A stretch of 64,000 nucleotides of DNA from Pseudaminobacter sp047739745 (lineage in GTDB: Bacteria > Pseudomonadota > Alphaproteobacteria > Rhizobiales > Rhizobiaceae): assembly GCF_047739745.1 (NCBI RefSeq), contig NZ_JBLLVA010000019.1:37389-101388 (forward strand), given 5' to 3'. A model generated the notes under the pieces. The model worked only from the letters and a program-made list of their open reading frames with translations. It was not told where the DNA came from and ran no database searches. Shown one piece after another: positions 52,489 through 61,612 of this stretch; positions within the stretch are counted from its first letter, which is position 1; every line of letters starts with the position of its first letter. A program made the position numbers and the translations under genes.

Positions 52489-55400
52489 ATGCGCATCGAA
52501 CGTCGTTTCACCAGGGACGGACAGTCGGCATATGCGGAGGTCGAATTCCGCAAGGCGCTGAGTGAGATCAAGAATCCGGACGGTTCGGTGGTGTTCCGGC
52601 TTGACGATATCGATGTGCCGGCGCAGTTCAGCCAGGTTGCGGCCGATATCCTTGCCCAGAAATATTTCCGCAAGGCCGGCGTGCCCGCCCGCCTCAAGAA
52701 GGTCGAGGAGAACGGGGTTCCCTCCTTCCTGTGGCGTTCCGTGCCCGATGAGGTCGAGCTTGCCAAGTTGCCGGAAGACCAGCGCTATGGCTCGGAAACC
52801 GATGCTCGCCAGGTTTTCGACCGGCTCGCCGGCACCTGGACCTATTGGGGCTGGAAGGGCGGTTATTTCAAATCCGAGGCCGACGCCCTCGCCTTCCGGG
52901 ATGAACTCGCCTACATGCTCGCCACGCAGCGCGTCGCGCCGAACAGCCCGCAATGGTTCAACACTGGCCTGCATTGGGCCTATGGCATCGACGGCCCGGG
53001 CCAGGGCCATTTCTACGTCGATCCGTTCACCGGCAAGCTGACCAAGTCGAAGTCCGCCTACGAGCATCCGCAGCCGCACGCCTGCTTCATCCAGTCGGTT
53101 GCCGACGACCTCGTCAACGAGGGCGGCATCATGGATCTGTGGGTGCGCGAGGCGCGCCTGTTCAAATACGGTTCGGGCACCGGCTCCAATTTTTCCTATC
53201 TGCGCGGAGAAGGCGAGAAACTTTCGGGCGGCGGCCGCTCGTCTGGGCTGATGAGCTTCCTCAAGATCGGCGATCGCGCCGCCGGCGCCATCAAGTCGGG
53301 CGGCACCACGCGCCGCGCCGCCAAGATGGTGGTGGTGGACATCGATCACCCCGACATCGAGGACTATATCGACTGGAAGGTGAAGGAGGAGCAGAAGGTC
53401 GCCTCGCTCGTCACCGGTTCCAAGATCGTCAGGAACCATCTGACGGCGATCATGAAGGCTTGCGTGAATTGCGAGGCCGGCTCCGAAGACACGCGCGGCG
53501 ATTGCTTCGATCCGCAGAAGAACCCGGCGCTGAAGCGCGAGATCAAGGCGGCCAAGAAGAACGCGGTGCCGGAAAACTACATCAAGCGGGTCATTCAGTT
53601 CGCCAGGCAGGGTTATACCTCGATCGACTTCAAGACCTACGATACTGATTGGGATTCGGAAGCCTATCTCACCGTTTCCGGCCAGAACTCCAACAATTCC
53701 GTGTCGCTGAAGGACGACTTCCTGCGCGCTGTCGAGGCTGATGGCGACTGGAACCTGACCGCCCGCAAGGACGGCAAGGTCATGAAGACGCTGAAGGCGC
53801 GCGACCTGTGGGAGAAGATCGGCCATGCGGCGTGGGCCTCGGCCGATCCGGGCCTGCATTTCAACACGACGATGAACGACTGGCACACTTCGCCGGCAGC
53901 AGGTCCGATCCGCGCCTCGAACCCGTGCTCCGAATATATGTTCCTCGACGATACGGCCTGCAATCTCGCCTCGATCAACCTTTTGCCCTACCGCAATGCC
54001 GACGGCACCATCGACATCGCAGCCTATGAGCATACGGTTCGTCTCTGGACCATCGTGCTCGAAATCTCGGTGATGATGGCGCAATTCCCTTCGAAGGAGA
54101 TCGCCAAGCTTTCCTACGAATACCGCACGCTCGGTCTCGGCTACGCCAATATTGGCGGCCTGTTGATGACGGCCGGCATCCCCTATGATTCGGATGAGGG
54201 CCGCGCGCTGGGCGGCGTGCTCACCGCATTGATGACCGGCATCGCTTACGCCACTTCGGCCGAAATGGCGTCCGAGCTCGGCGCCTTCCCCGATTATGAC
54301 CGCAATGCCAACAGCATGCTGCGTGTCATGCGCAATCATCGCCGCGCCGCCTATGGCGACCGTGATGGCTATGAGAAGCTGTCTGTAGCACCCGTGCCGC
54401 TCAACGCTGACCACGTCTGGCAGAAGGACCTCGTCACCCATGCACGGGCCGCCTGGGACCGCGCCATCGAGCTTGGCGAGGAGCATGGCTTCCGCAACGC
54501 GCAGGCGACCGTGATCGCGCCGACCGGCACGATCGGCCTTGTCATGGATTGCGATACCACCGGCATCGAACCCGATTTCGCGCTGGTGAAGTTCAAGAAG
54601 CTTGCCGGCGGCGGTTATTTCAAGATCATCAACCGCGCCGTGCCCGAAGCGCTGCGCACGCTCGGCTATTCAGAAAGCGAGATCGCCGAGATCGAGGCCT
54701 ATGCCGTCGGGCATGGCAATCTCAATCAGGCTCCGGGCGTAAACCCTTCAACGCTCAAGGCAAAGGGCTTCACCGATGAGAAGATTGCAGCCGTCAACGC
54801 GGCGTTGAAGCAGGCCTTCGACATCAAGTTCGTCTTCAACCAGTGGACGCTCGGCGCCGACTGGATCAAGGAAACTTTCGGCTTCACAGATGAGCAGCTT
54901 AACGATTTCTCTTTCGAGATCCTGCCGGCGCTCGGCTTCTCCAAGAAGGACATCGAAGCCGCAAACATCCACGCCTGCGGAGCGATGACGCTCGAGGGCG
55001 CACCCTTCCTCAAGGACGAGCACCTGCCCGTATTCGACTGCGCCAATCCGTGCGGCAAGATCGGCAAGCGTTACCTGTCGGTTGAATCCCATATCCGCAT
55101 GATGGCGGCCGCGCAGCCCTTCATTTCCGGTGCGATCTCCAAGACCATCAATATGCCTAACGAGGCGACGGTCGAGGATTGCAAGGAAGCCTATATGCTT
55201 TCCTGGAAGCTGGCGCTGAAGGCCAATGCGCTCTACCGCGACGGCTCCAAACTCTCACAGCCGCTCAACGCCTCGCTGCTTGCGGATGATGATGAGGACG
55301 AAGACGATCTGATCGAGGAACTGATTGCGCAGCCGGCGGCGGCGCGGGCCGCGACCGTCACGGAAAAGATCGTCGAGCGCGTGGTCGAGCGGCTCTACCG

Positions 55401-56283
55401 CGACCGCGAGAAACTGCCGAACCGGCGCAAGGGCTACACGCAGAAGGCCATCGTCGGCGGCCACAAGGTTTATCTGCGGACCGGCGAATTCGATGATGGC
55501 CGTCTCGGCGAGATTTTCATCGACATGCACAAGGAAGGCGCGGCCTTCCGCGCCATGATGAACAATTTCGCCATCGCGATCTCGCTCGGTCTCCAATATG
55601 GCGTGCCGCTGGACGAGTATGTCGAGGCCTTCACCTTCGTCAAATTCGAGCCGGCGGGCATCGTCCAGGGTAATGATGCGATCAAGAGCGCCACGTCGAT
55701 CATCGACTATGTGTTCCGCGAACTCGCCGTTTCCTATCTCGGCCGCACAGATCTCGCCCATGTCGACACGGACTTCTCCAACACCGCACTGGGCCGCGGC
55801 ATCAATGAAGGCAAGGCCCTGCCCTTCTCCAAAGGTCTGACGCGCGGTGCCTCGCCGCTCAAGGTGGTGTCGGGTGTTGGAACCACCGATCCTAAGGGCT
55901 TTGCCGGCACGCCCGGCGCAAGCCCGAAGGTCACGACGCCGACGGCATTCTCAGGCTCCAATGTGCGCTCCATCGTCTCGGCCGCTGGTGCTGCCGCGCT
56001 TCAGGTCGCGCCCGCTTTTGCCGAGGGCGCGACCGCCTTCAAGCGCGAATTTGAAGAGGTCGCTCAGGAACAACCTGACGAGGCAGGCGCACACTCGATC
56101 TTCACCGAGGCCGCCGCCGCAGAGGCAGCGGATGCCAAGGCAATCGCGGCCGACCGCCGCATGAAGTCGATGCTGCAGGGCTATACGGGCAATTCCTGTT
56201 CGGAGTGCCAGAACTTCACCATGGTCCGCAACGGCACCTGCGAAAAGTGCGATACCTGCGGAGCCACCAGCGGCTGCAGCTGA
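52489..56283 (+). CDS. nrdJ: Adenosylcobalamin-dependent ribonucleotide reductase (class II)
   Basis: NrdJ reduces ribonucleotides to deoxyribonucleotides using coenzyme B12, independent of oxygen. The 1264-aa protein, typical of the long alphaproteobacterial form, shows the active-site stretch RASNPCSEYMFLDDTACNLASINL (in parts, with N-x-C-x-E) and GTGSNFSYLRGEGEKLSGGG. TGTIGLVMDCDTTGIEP and a C-terminal cysteine cluster CSECQNFTMV ... CEKCDTCG-x4-CS for dithiol shuttling also appear. ATG 52489 (MRIERRFTRDG) follows GAGGACGGAC; an in-frame start 30 bases upstream is weaker. Confidence 0.96.
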   Translation: MRIERRFTRDGQSAYAEVEFRKALSEIKNPDGSVVFRLDDIDVPAQFSQVAADILAQKYFRKAGVPARLKKVEENGVPSFLWRSVPDEVELAKLPEDQRYGSETDARQVFDRLAGTWTYWGWKGGYFKSEADALAFRDELAYMLATQRVAPNSPQWFNTGLHWAYGIDGPGQGHFYVDPFTGKLTKSKSAYEHPQPHACFIQSVADDLVNEGGIMDLWVREARLFKYGSGTGSNFSYLRGEGEKLSGGGRSSGLMSFLKIGDRAAGAIKSGGTTRRAAKMVVVDIDHPDIEDYIDWKVKEEQKVASLVTGSKIVRNHLTAIMKACVNCEAGSEDTRGDCFDPQKNPALKREIKAAKKNAVPENYIKRVIQFARQGYTSIDFKTYDTDWDSEAYLTVSGQNSNNSVSLKDDFLRAVEADGDWNLTARKDGKVMKTLKARDLWEKIGHAAWASADPGLHFNTTMNDWHTSPAAGPIRASNPCSEYMFLDDTACNLASINLLPYRNADGTIDIAAYEHTVRLWTIVLEISVMMAQFPSKEIAKLSYEYRTLGLGYANIGGLLMTAGIPYDSDEGRALGGVLTALMTGIAYATSAEMASELGAFPDYDRNANSMLRVMRNHRRAAYGDRDGYEKLSVAPVPLNADHVWQKDLVTHARAAWDRAIELGEEHGFRNAQATVIAPTGTIGLVMDCDTTGIEPDFALVKFKKLAGGGYFKIINRAVPEALRTLGYSESEIAEIEAYAVGHGNLNQAPGVNPSTLKAKGFTDEKIAAVNAALKQAFDIKFVFNQWTLGADWIKETFGFTDEQLNDFSFEILPALGFSKKDIEAANIHACGAMTLEGAPFLKDEHLPVFDCANPCGKIGKRYLSVESHIRMMAAAQPFISGAISKTINMPNEATVEDCKEAYMLSWKLALKANALYRDGSKLSQPLNASLLADDDEDEDDLIEELIAQPAAARAATVTEKIVERVVERLYRDREKLPNRRKGYTQKAIVGGHKVYLRTGEFDDGRLGEIFIDMHKEGAAFRAMMNNFAIAISLGLQYGVPLDEYVEAFTFVKFEPAGIVQGNDAIKSATSIIDYVFRELAVSYLGRTDLAHVDTDFSNTALGRGINEGKALPFSKGLTRGASPLKVVSGVGTTDPKGFAGTPGASPKVTTPTAFSGSNVRSIVSAAGAAALQVAPAFAEGATAFKREFEEVAQEQPDEAGAHSIFTEAAAAEAADAKAIAADRRMKSMLQGYTGNSCSECQNFTMVRNGTCEKCDTCGATSGCS

Positions 56284-56617
56284 GCAGCTCCACAGGTCTG
56301 GACTCCTGACGCGTCACTGAATCTCGCTCAACGTCAAGGTAGATTGCTCGTTCGACACACGAAGCCTGCTCACCAGACACATTAGGTCAGCAACACAACA
56401 TCCGGGCGCCGCGGCGCCCGGAAGTGATCCTAGGAACAAACCGAGATCGATGGAATGCACGCTCCGACGATAGACACTGAGACGAAGACACCTGACGGCA
56501 TCGAGCGCTTTCTCAATCGGTTCTGTCCGCAGCCGGAGGTGCTGATGGCTGTGTTCGCCGGATCGGCCAGACGGCTGATTTCCGTGCACGACGAAAAAAT
56601 CCTCTGCGACGAAGGAG
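56284..56617. other. 334-bp region between nrdJ and the transposase remnant
   Basis: No gene can be supported. It contains a 22-bp perfect palindrome at 56401-56422. The open frame 56455-56703 (plus) and one on the minus strand have no ribosome site and no recognisable homology, so I treat them as decayed or chance sequence. This is the junction between conserved and accessory DNA. Confidence 0.5.
56401..56422. repeat. Perfect 22-bp GC-rich palindrome
   Basis: Each half reads TCCGGGCGCCG outward from the centre, giving eleven complementary base pairs with no loop. It lies 118 bp after the nrdJ stop. It may act as an nrdJ 3' hairpin, or mark a protein-binding or recombination site; no U-tract follows. 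Confidence 0.5.
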
Positions 56618-56827
56618 ACCCCGCAGGCCGAGAGCTTCATGAAGACGCTGAAGGTCGAAGCTGTTTACCCGATGGCTTTCGAAACCTTCGACGACGTCAT
56701 TGAACACCTTCCCCGCTTCATTGAGGATGTCTACAATAACCGCAGGCTCCATTCGGCGCTCGGCTATCTGAGCCCGCAGCAGTTCGAGGATCAACACATC
56801 CGGCAGACTGGCAAAACAGCAGCCTGA
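56618..56827 (+). pseudogene. IS3-family transposase (OrfB) 3' remnant
   Basis: The last 70 or so residues of an IS3-type OrfB remain: PQAESFMKTLKVEAVY, FETFDDVIEHLPRFI, DVYNNRRLHSALGYLSPQQFE, ending QTGKTAA. This contains the final acidic residue region of the DDE domain and the R-x6-L-x-Y pattern (RRLHSALGYLSP). Everything upstream (the DD residues and OrfA) is missing. The element's right end seems to lie within about 56828-56887, inside the truncated DUF2243 frame. Confidence 0.85.
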
Positions 56828-57121
56828 TCATTGTCCACCCTCAGGGGCGCACTCCAAAACAGGGTCCTCATTCCACGAAAAATCACATCCCACTGCCGCA
56901 ATGACATACATGAGTGCATGGAACAGGCCATCGAACAGGACCTGATTGCTGATGTCCCCAACGCCGTCGACCAGACTCAAAAGATGATGCCACTGAAGGA
57001 TCTGATGGAGGAGGATCCCATCGAAGAAGCCTCCAAGCGCGAAGCCCAGCAGATAGCCTGCCCAGATGTAGGCGGCGGAGATTCGTTGGCGTTCCTGCAT
57101 CTGAGATACCTGTCGCACCAC
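56828..57121 (-). pseudogene. DUF2243 membrane protein, 3' end lost at an IS junction
   Basis: The N-terminal part of a DUF2243 protein is intact: RISAAYIWAGYLLGFALGGFFDGILLHQILQWHHLLSLV (in parts) and VGDISNQVLFDGLFHALMYVIAAVG. After that the sequence switches to CDFSWNEDPVLE, read from the insertion-sequence end, so the last helices are missing. GTG 57121 or ATG 57100 could be the start. It is the last recognisable gene of the minus-strand sulfur operon. Confidence 0.8.
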
Positions 57122-57143
57122 TGTTTGGCCGCTTGGTCCGTGC

Positions 57144-57635
57144 TTAACCTTCTCCTGCTTGTGCCGACCCCGACGGCCGAAACAACTTCCGTAGTCCGAC
57201 AACCTGCACGACTCGATCGAGCCTGCTTGCACCCTTCTCGAGTTCGTCAAAATCACCGCGAAGCGCCATTAGCGCATAGCGTTCCTGTTCGATCTCCCTT
57301 GCTGTCCGGAAACCGAGACGCCGCAAGATCGGCACTGGCGGGCACCATCCCTGAATGGCGTGCTGGAGGAGGAAGCCGCTGACAAGTGCCGGAAGGGCGA
57401 GCCATCTGCGGTCGGAAGTGACGCCGAGTGCGACGCCTGCAAGTGCCAGCGTGGAAGCGTTCGCCTCGATCGCTCTCTCAATATCCCATTCCCGGTCCAA
57501 CTCCCCGAGACGGCGGTCGATCTGCTCGGGATGATCCGCGTAGTAGGCGATCCGGCTTTCCGTCTCCTGCCGAATTCGGCGATTGACCTCCTCTGCGGTA
57601 TGCGTCGGGACTCGTTCTGCGCTGGATGGCACCAT
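57144..57635 (-). CDS. DUF2892-type membrane protein
   Basis: This 163-aa protein has an N-terminal charged helical region (VNRRIRQETESRIAYYAD, DREWDIERAIEAN) and then a DUF2892/YgaP-like membrane hairpin (about 65-105: STLALAGVALGV ... LPALVSGFLLQHAIQGWCPPVPILRRLG, in parts). A C-terminal charged region (REIEQERYALMALRGDF) follows. Such membrane modules often accompany rhodaneses. ATG 57635 follows AGGTGATCGCC. It lies 122 bp after SulP, so co-transcription is possible. Confidence 0.8.
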   Translation of the reverse strand: MVPSSAERVPTHTAEEVNRRIRQETESRIAYYADHPEQIDRRLGELDREWDIERAIEANASTLALAGVALGVTSDRRWLALPALVSGFLLQHAIQGWCPPVPILRRLGFRTAREIEQERYALMALRGDFDELEKGASRLDRVVQVVGLRKLFRPSGSAQAGEG

Positions 57636-57757
57636 GGCGATCACCTGGATAGAGACATGTGCCTAACGTGCACCTTCAAGGGAATGTTCCGACCGCACGC
57701 TACTGAAGCGAGCTGAGCAGCAATGTGGCAGCCTTCTTGCTGATGGACTCTGCGCCT

Positions 57758-59473
57758 TCAGCTACCTGCATCCAGCTCGGCGATCGCCTCGTACTGGCTG
57801 AGGAAGACTCTTCCGGTGAGATCGTTTAGGAAGTGGGAGCGGTTCAGGCGATCCATGACAGGCCCCTTCACTTCGGAAAGGTGCAGGGTGATGCCAGCAT
57901 CATGCAGGCGGTGGTTTATCTCCTCAAGGCTTTCAAGTGCCGAGGCATCGATGGCGTTCACGGCGGAGCACATCAAGATGACATGCTTCAGCGCCGGCCG
58001 ATCGGCCACCAGCTCCGCAATGCGATCCTCCAGGTAGCGGGTGTTGGCGAAGTAGAGGCTCTCGTCGACGCGCAGCGAAAGGATATCTGGCGAGGTGATC
58101 ACCTGATGCCGATCGACGTTCCGGAAATGCTCGGTCCCAGGCACTTGCCCGACGACTGCCATGTGAGGGCGGGAGGTGCGGTAAAGATGTAAGAGCAGGG
58201 ACAGGAGTACACCCATCACGACACCGATCTCCACACCGAGGAATAGCGTGCCGAGTATTGTAGCGGCCATCGCCGAGAAATCGGCCTTCGAATAAGCCCA
58301 CACCCGACGCACGGCGGCGAAATCGACCAGCGAAAGCACCGCCACGATGATGGTCGCGGCCAAGGTCGCCTGCGGCAGGTGTGCCAGCAAAGGCGTCAGG
58401 AACAGCGTGGCCAGGGCGATGCCGACGGCCGTGTAAATCCCTGCGGCGGGCGTTTTTGCGCCCGCGTCGAAATTGACGACGGACCGTGCGAAGCCGCCCG
58501 TGACCGGATAGCCTGCTGATATGCCCGAAGCGATGTTTGCAGCGCCGAGCCCGATCAGCTCCTGGTCGGGGATGATGCGCTGGCGGCGCTTCGCGGCAAG
58601 CGTCTGTGCGACAGAGACGGATTCGACGAATCCTATCAGGCTGATCAGGAGCGCCGGGGCAGCGAGCGCCCTGATCATCTCCAGATCGACGATCGGCAGG
58701 GCGGGCATTGGCAGCCCCTGCGGGACTGCGCCGACCAGAGGCACGCCCGCCTCATCAAGGTTCAGAGCAGTCGCGGCCATGATCGTGACAGCGACGGCAA
58801 GGACCGGACCTGCTTTCGTGGCTATGTCGGCGATGCGAGCGTTTGTCCCGAGTCCCACAAGCACCGACTTCAGCTTGAGGCGAACGAAGTAGAGGAAGGC
58901 GAGCACGCCGGCCCCTATGACCAGTGTCGCGAGGTTGGTGGCACGAAGGTTCGCGAGCAGGCTTGTCACGATCTCCGGCAGGGTATGGCCCCCGGAGGGA
59001 ACGCCGAGCAGGTGCCTCACCTGTCCGGCAGCAATCAGAAGCCCCGATGCGGTGATGAAGCCGGAGATCACAGGATGGCTCAGGAAATTGGCCACGAATC
59101 CGAGCCTGAAGAGGCCCATCGCGACGAGCATCGCTCCCGAGATCAGGGCGAGCAGCGTCGCAGCGACCAGGTAGGATTCGCTCCCTTGCGCCGCGATCTC
59201 TCCGACGGCGGTCGCCGTCATAAGGGAGACGACCGCCACGGGTCCAACGGCAAGCGTCCTGCTGGTGCCGAAGATCGCGTAGGCAACGAGCGGCAGGATC
59301 GACGCGTATAGTCCCACCTCCGGTGGCAGACCAGCCAGCATCGCATAGGCCAGCGACTGCGGGATCAGCATGATCGTAACGATTACTGCCGCGAGGACAT
59401 CGTTGGTGAGGGTCGAGCGCTCATACTGCCGACCCCATTCCAGGATCGGCAGATGGCGTAAAAGCCTGGTCAT
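57758..59473 (-). CDS. SulP family inorganic anion transporter with STAS domain
   Basis: This 571-aa anion carrier (sulfate, bicarbonate or related) has an N-terminal region with SLAYAMLAGLPPEVGLYASILPLVAYAIFGTSRTLAVGPVAVVSLM (in parts), the sulfate-transporter signature. The membrane core follows, and a C-terminal STAS domain (about 445-560: ESLYFANTRYLEDRI, VILMCSAVNAIDASALESLEEIN, in parts) carries the NAIDASAL motif. Its place in a sulfide-linked operon suggests export or import of an oxidised sulfur anion. Confidence 0.94.
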   Translation of the reverse strand: MTRLLRHLPILEWGRQYERSTLTNDVLAAVIVTIMLIPQSLAYAMLAGLPPEVGLYASILPLVAYAIFGTSRTLAVGPVAVVSLMTATAVGEIAAQGSESYLVAATLLALISGAMLVAMGLFRLGFVANFLSHPVISGFITASGLLIAAGQVRHLLGVPSGGHTLPEIVTSLLANLRATNLATLVIGAGVLAFLYFVRLKLKSVLVGLGTNARIADIATKAGPVLAVAVTIMAATALNLDEAGVPLVGAVPQGLPMPALPIVDLEMIRALAAPALLISLIGFVESVSVAQTLAAKRRQRIIPDQELIGLGAANIASGISAGYPVTGGFARSVVNFDAGAKTPAAGIYTAVGIALATLFLTPLLAHLPQATLAATIIVAVLSLVDFAAVRRVWAYSKADFSAMAATILGTLFLGVEIGVVMGVLLSLLLHLYRTSRPHMAVVGQVPGTEHFRNVDRHQVITSPDILSLRVDESLYFANTRYLEDRIAELVADRPALKHVILMCSAVNAIDASALESLEEINHRLHDAGITLHLSEVKGPVMDRLNRSHFLNDLTGRVFLSQYEAIAELDAGS

Positions 59474-59491
59474 CGTGTAGCCTCTGAGATC

Positions 59492-59923
59492 TCAGGCTGT
59501 GCGGACCTGCATCCGATTGTCAGCAAGCAGACGCGCGACCCACATGCCGACGAACATGGCCGGGACGAAGGCGAGGGTTCCGGTTGCGCCCAGCCCCAGC
59601 GCGGTCAGCGCTGGTCCGGGACAGAACCCTCCGAGGCCCCAGCCGATGCCGAAAATCGCCGGGCCGGCGATTACCCGCACGTCGATGTCGTTCCTGGTCG
59701 GGAGGTGAAAGCTGCCGCCGATGACCGGCTTGTCGCGTGTCAGCACCTGTCGATAGCCGATGAAGGCGACGATTACCGCGCCTCCCATGACGAACGCCAG
59801 CGAAGGATCCCAGGTACCGAAGAGGTCCAGGAAGTTGAGCACCTTGGCTGGGTCCGCCATGCCCGAGATCACGAGGCCGACCCCGAAGAGCAGGCCGAGG
59901 GCGAGATTGACGAGGAAAGACAC
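59492..59923 (-). CDS. YeeE/YedE half-transporter (DUF6691/PmpB type)
   Basis: This 143-aa membrane protein has four helices, including NLALGLLFGVGLVISGMADPAKVLNFLDLFGTWDPSLAF (in parts) and GWGLGGFCPGPALTALGLG with the conserved Cys of YeeE. It is the C-terminal half of a split thiosulfate-transporter-like protein, the partner half being the next gene upstream. The start is GTG 59923. The spacing is 4 bp from the partner. Confidence 0.9.
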   Translation of the reverse strand: MSFLVNLALGLLFGVGLVISGMADPAKVLNFLDLFGTWDPSLAFVMGGAVIVAFIGYRQVLTRDKPVIGGSFHLPTRNDIDVRVIAGPAIFGIGWGLGGFCPGPALTALGLGATGTLAFVPAMFVGMWVARLLADNRMQVRTA

Positions 59924-59927
59924 CTGT

Positions 59928-60356
59928 TCAGCCTCCGATCACGTGACGGACGAGGAAGACGGTCGCGAAAGCGGTCGCCATGAAGACACCGGTGGCGACG
60001 ATAGAGCGAGCAGAAAGCCGCGACAGGCCGCAGACGCCGTGCCCGGAGGTGCAGCCATTGCCCCAGACCGAGCCGAACCCGACGAGGAGCCCTGCGGCAA
60101 TCATCAGCGGAACGTTTGAGGAGACGGTCTGCTGGACGGCTTCGCCCGTCGTCACGGCAATGGCGAGCGGCGCGGCGATGAGGCCGATAACGAAGCCGAA
60201 CCGTGAAAGGAACGCGCCGTCCCGGTAAGGCGGCAGGAGCCGTCCGGCGATGCCGGAGATCCCTGCAATGCGTCCTTCCAATAGCATGAGCAGGACCGCG
60301 GAGAGGCCGATCATCGTGCCTCCTATCAGGGAGGCGATTGGCGTAAACTCTGTCAT
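59928..60356 (-). CDS. YeeE/YedE half-transporter (PmpA type)
   Basis: This 142-aa membrane protein, the N-terminal half of YeeE-like transport machinery, shows IGLSAVLLMLLEGRIAGISGIAGRLL (in parts) and VWGNGCTSGHGVCGLSRLSARS with the two conserved cysteines. YeeE itself imports thiosulfate; the split PmpA/PmpB pair is linked with BigR operons. The ATGA overlap with the upstream ArsR gene (60353-60356) makes it co-translated. Confidence 0.9.
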   Translation of the reverse strand: MTEFTPIASLIGGTMIGLSAVLLMLLEGRIAGISGIAGRLLPPYRDGAFLSRFGFVIGLIAAPLAIAVTTGEAVQQTVSSNVPLMIAAGLLVGFGSVWGNGCTSGHGVCGLSRLSARSIVATGVFMATAFATVFLVRHVIGG

Positions 60357-60697
60357 TGATCGTTTCCTTGCTGAGCTTTCTCCGGAAGCTCGCAGAACAT
60401 CCGGTACATTAGGCCGATGAACTCGGTGACCCGTCCGTCCGCGAGCCGGTAGAACATGTTCTTCGATTCCTTGCGGCCGACGATGAGTCTTGCTTCTCGC
60501 AGTTCGGCGATCTGCTGGGAGAGGCCAGGCTGCCGAATACCGAGCGTGTCCTCGAGATCGCGGACGGACCGCTCGCCATCCACGAGCGCACACACGATCA
60601 TCAGCCGCGATGGATGTGCGAACTTTTTGAGGAACTCGGCCGCCTCACCGGCGCTCGCCACCAGATCTGCGGTCTGCGGCGCTAAGTCGAGCTTCAT
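60353..60697 (-). CDS. ArsR/SmtB-family repressor of BigR/SqrR type
   Basis: This 114-aa winged-helix regulator contains a core LKKFAHPSRLMIVCALVDGERSVRDLEDTLGIRQPGLSQQIAELREARLI (in parts). Two cysteines, C36 and C102, are 66 residues apart. That spacing equals the persulfide-sensing pair in SqrR (41 and 107) and BigR (42 and 108), where a tetrasulfide bond releases DNA. There is no metal-binding CXCXXC motif. It overlaps both neighbours by 4 bp and so lies mid-operon; it presumably represses this operon. Confidence 0.9.
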   Translation of the reverse strand: MKLDLAPQTADLVASAGEAAEFLKKFAHPSRLMIVCALVDGERSVRDLEDTLGIRQPGLSQQIAELREARLIVGRKESKNMFYRLADGRVTEFIGLMYRMFCELPEKAQQGNDQ

Positions 60698-61584
60698 TGG
60701 TCATCCCATGCAGCGCCCTCGAGTGCGTCGAGCGGGAACTTCAGGTAACGCCTTCCGTTCGCCTCCGCCTCGGGCAGCCGTCCTCCGTTCATGTTCACCT
60801 GCAGCGCATGAAGGATCAGTTTCGGCATCGACAAGGTCTTGTCGCGAGCCTCGCGCACCTTCACGAACTCTGCTTCCGTCCTGCACGTCGACATGTGCGT
60901 GTTCTTTGCCTTCTGCTCGCCGACCGTGGACTCCCACAGCGGCTCGCGGTCGCCGGGCTGGTAATCATGTCCCGTGAAGATGCGGGTCTCGTCCGGCAGC
61001 GACAGGATTTCCATGATCGACCTGTAGAGGCGCGACGCGCTGCCGCCGGGAAAGTCGGCCCGTGCGGTTCCCGAATCCGGCATGAAGAGCGTGTCGTGCA
61101 CGAAGGCGGCGTCGCCAATCACATAGGTGATGGATGCCAGCGTGTGTCCGGGCGAGAACAGGACCCGAGCCGGGATGTTTCCCACTTGGAAGGTCTCGCC
61201 TTCGGCAAAGAGCTTGTCCCATTGAGAGCCGTCGGCCCGGAAGTCAGGCCAGTTGTAGATGCCCTTCCAGAGCTTCTGCACCTCGATGACCTTCTCGCCG
61301 ATCGCCGTTGGAGCGCCTGTCTTTTCCTTGAGGTACCGCGCCGCCGAGAGGTGGTCAGCATGCGGATGCGTGTCGAGGATCCACTCGACCTCGAATCCCT
61401 GCTCATTCACGTAGGACAGGATGGCATTCGCATTCCTGGTCGCGGTCGCCCCTGACTTCTCGTCGAAGTCTAGGACCGGATCGACGATCGCGCATTTGCG
61501 GGTTTCCGGATCGGCGACGACATACTGGACGGAGTAGGTACGCTCGTCGAAGAACCCCTTCACGAGTGGCTTGATCGTGCTCAT
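60694..61584 (-). CDS. Persulfide dioxygenase-type MBL-fold hydrolase (ETHE1/Blh-like)
   Basis: This non-haem iron enzyme is expected to oxidise glutathione persulfide to sulfite. The 296-aa protein shows YVVADPETRKCAIVDPVLDFDEKSG (in parts), the metal motif THPHADHL (HxHxDH), LFSPGHTLAS, the late Asp and FTGHDYQP. The extra region GEQKAKNTHMS is typical of Blh-type proteins. It is encoded as a separate protein, whereas the Xylella BigR-operon Blh is a fusion of sulfurtransferase and dioxygenase domains. ATG 61584 has CAGGAG upstream. Confidence 0.93.
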   Translation of the reverse strand: MSTIKPLVKGFFDERTYSVQYVVADPETRKCAIVDPVLDFDEKSGATATRNANAILSYVNEQGFEVEWILDTHPHADHLSAARYLKEKTGAPTAIGEKVIEVQKLWKGIYNWPDFRADGSQWDKLFAEGETFQVGNIPARVLFSPGHTLASITYVIGDAAFVHDTLFMPDSGTARADFPGGSASRLYRSIMEILSLPDETRIFTGHDYQPGDREPLWESTVGEQKAKNTHMSTCRTEAEFVKVREARDKTLSMPKLILHALQVNMNGGRLPEAEANGRRYLKFPLDALEGAAWDDQ

Positions 61585-61612
61585 TGCATAACTCCTGGAA
61601 GAATTCTGTCGT

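Noticed and set aside
52462..54486. A 674-aa open frame on the minus strand inside nrdJ
   Set aside because: It is antisense to a clear NrdJ with complete motifs. Long antisense frames are a common by-product of high GC content; there is no ribosome site and no recognisable domain.
56455..56703. An 82-aa plus-strand frame upstream of the transposase remnant
   Set aside because: It switches frame relative to the IS3 remnant and has no recognisable family; probably decayed IS or junction sequence.
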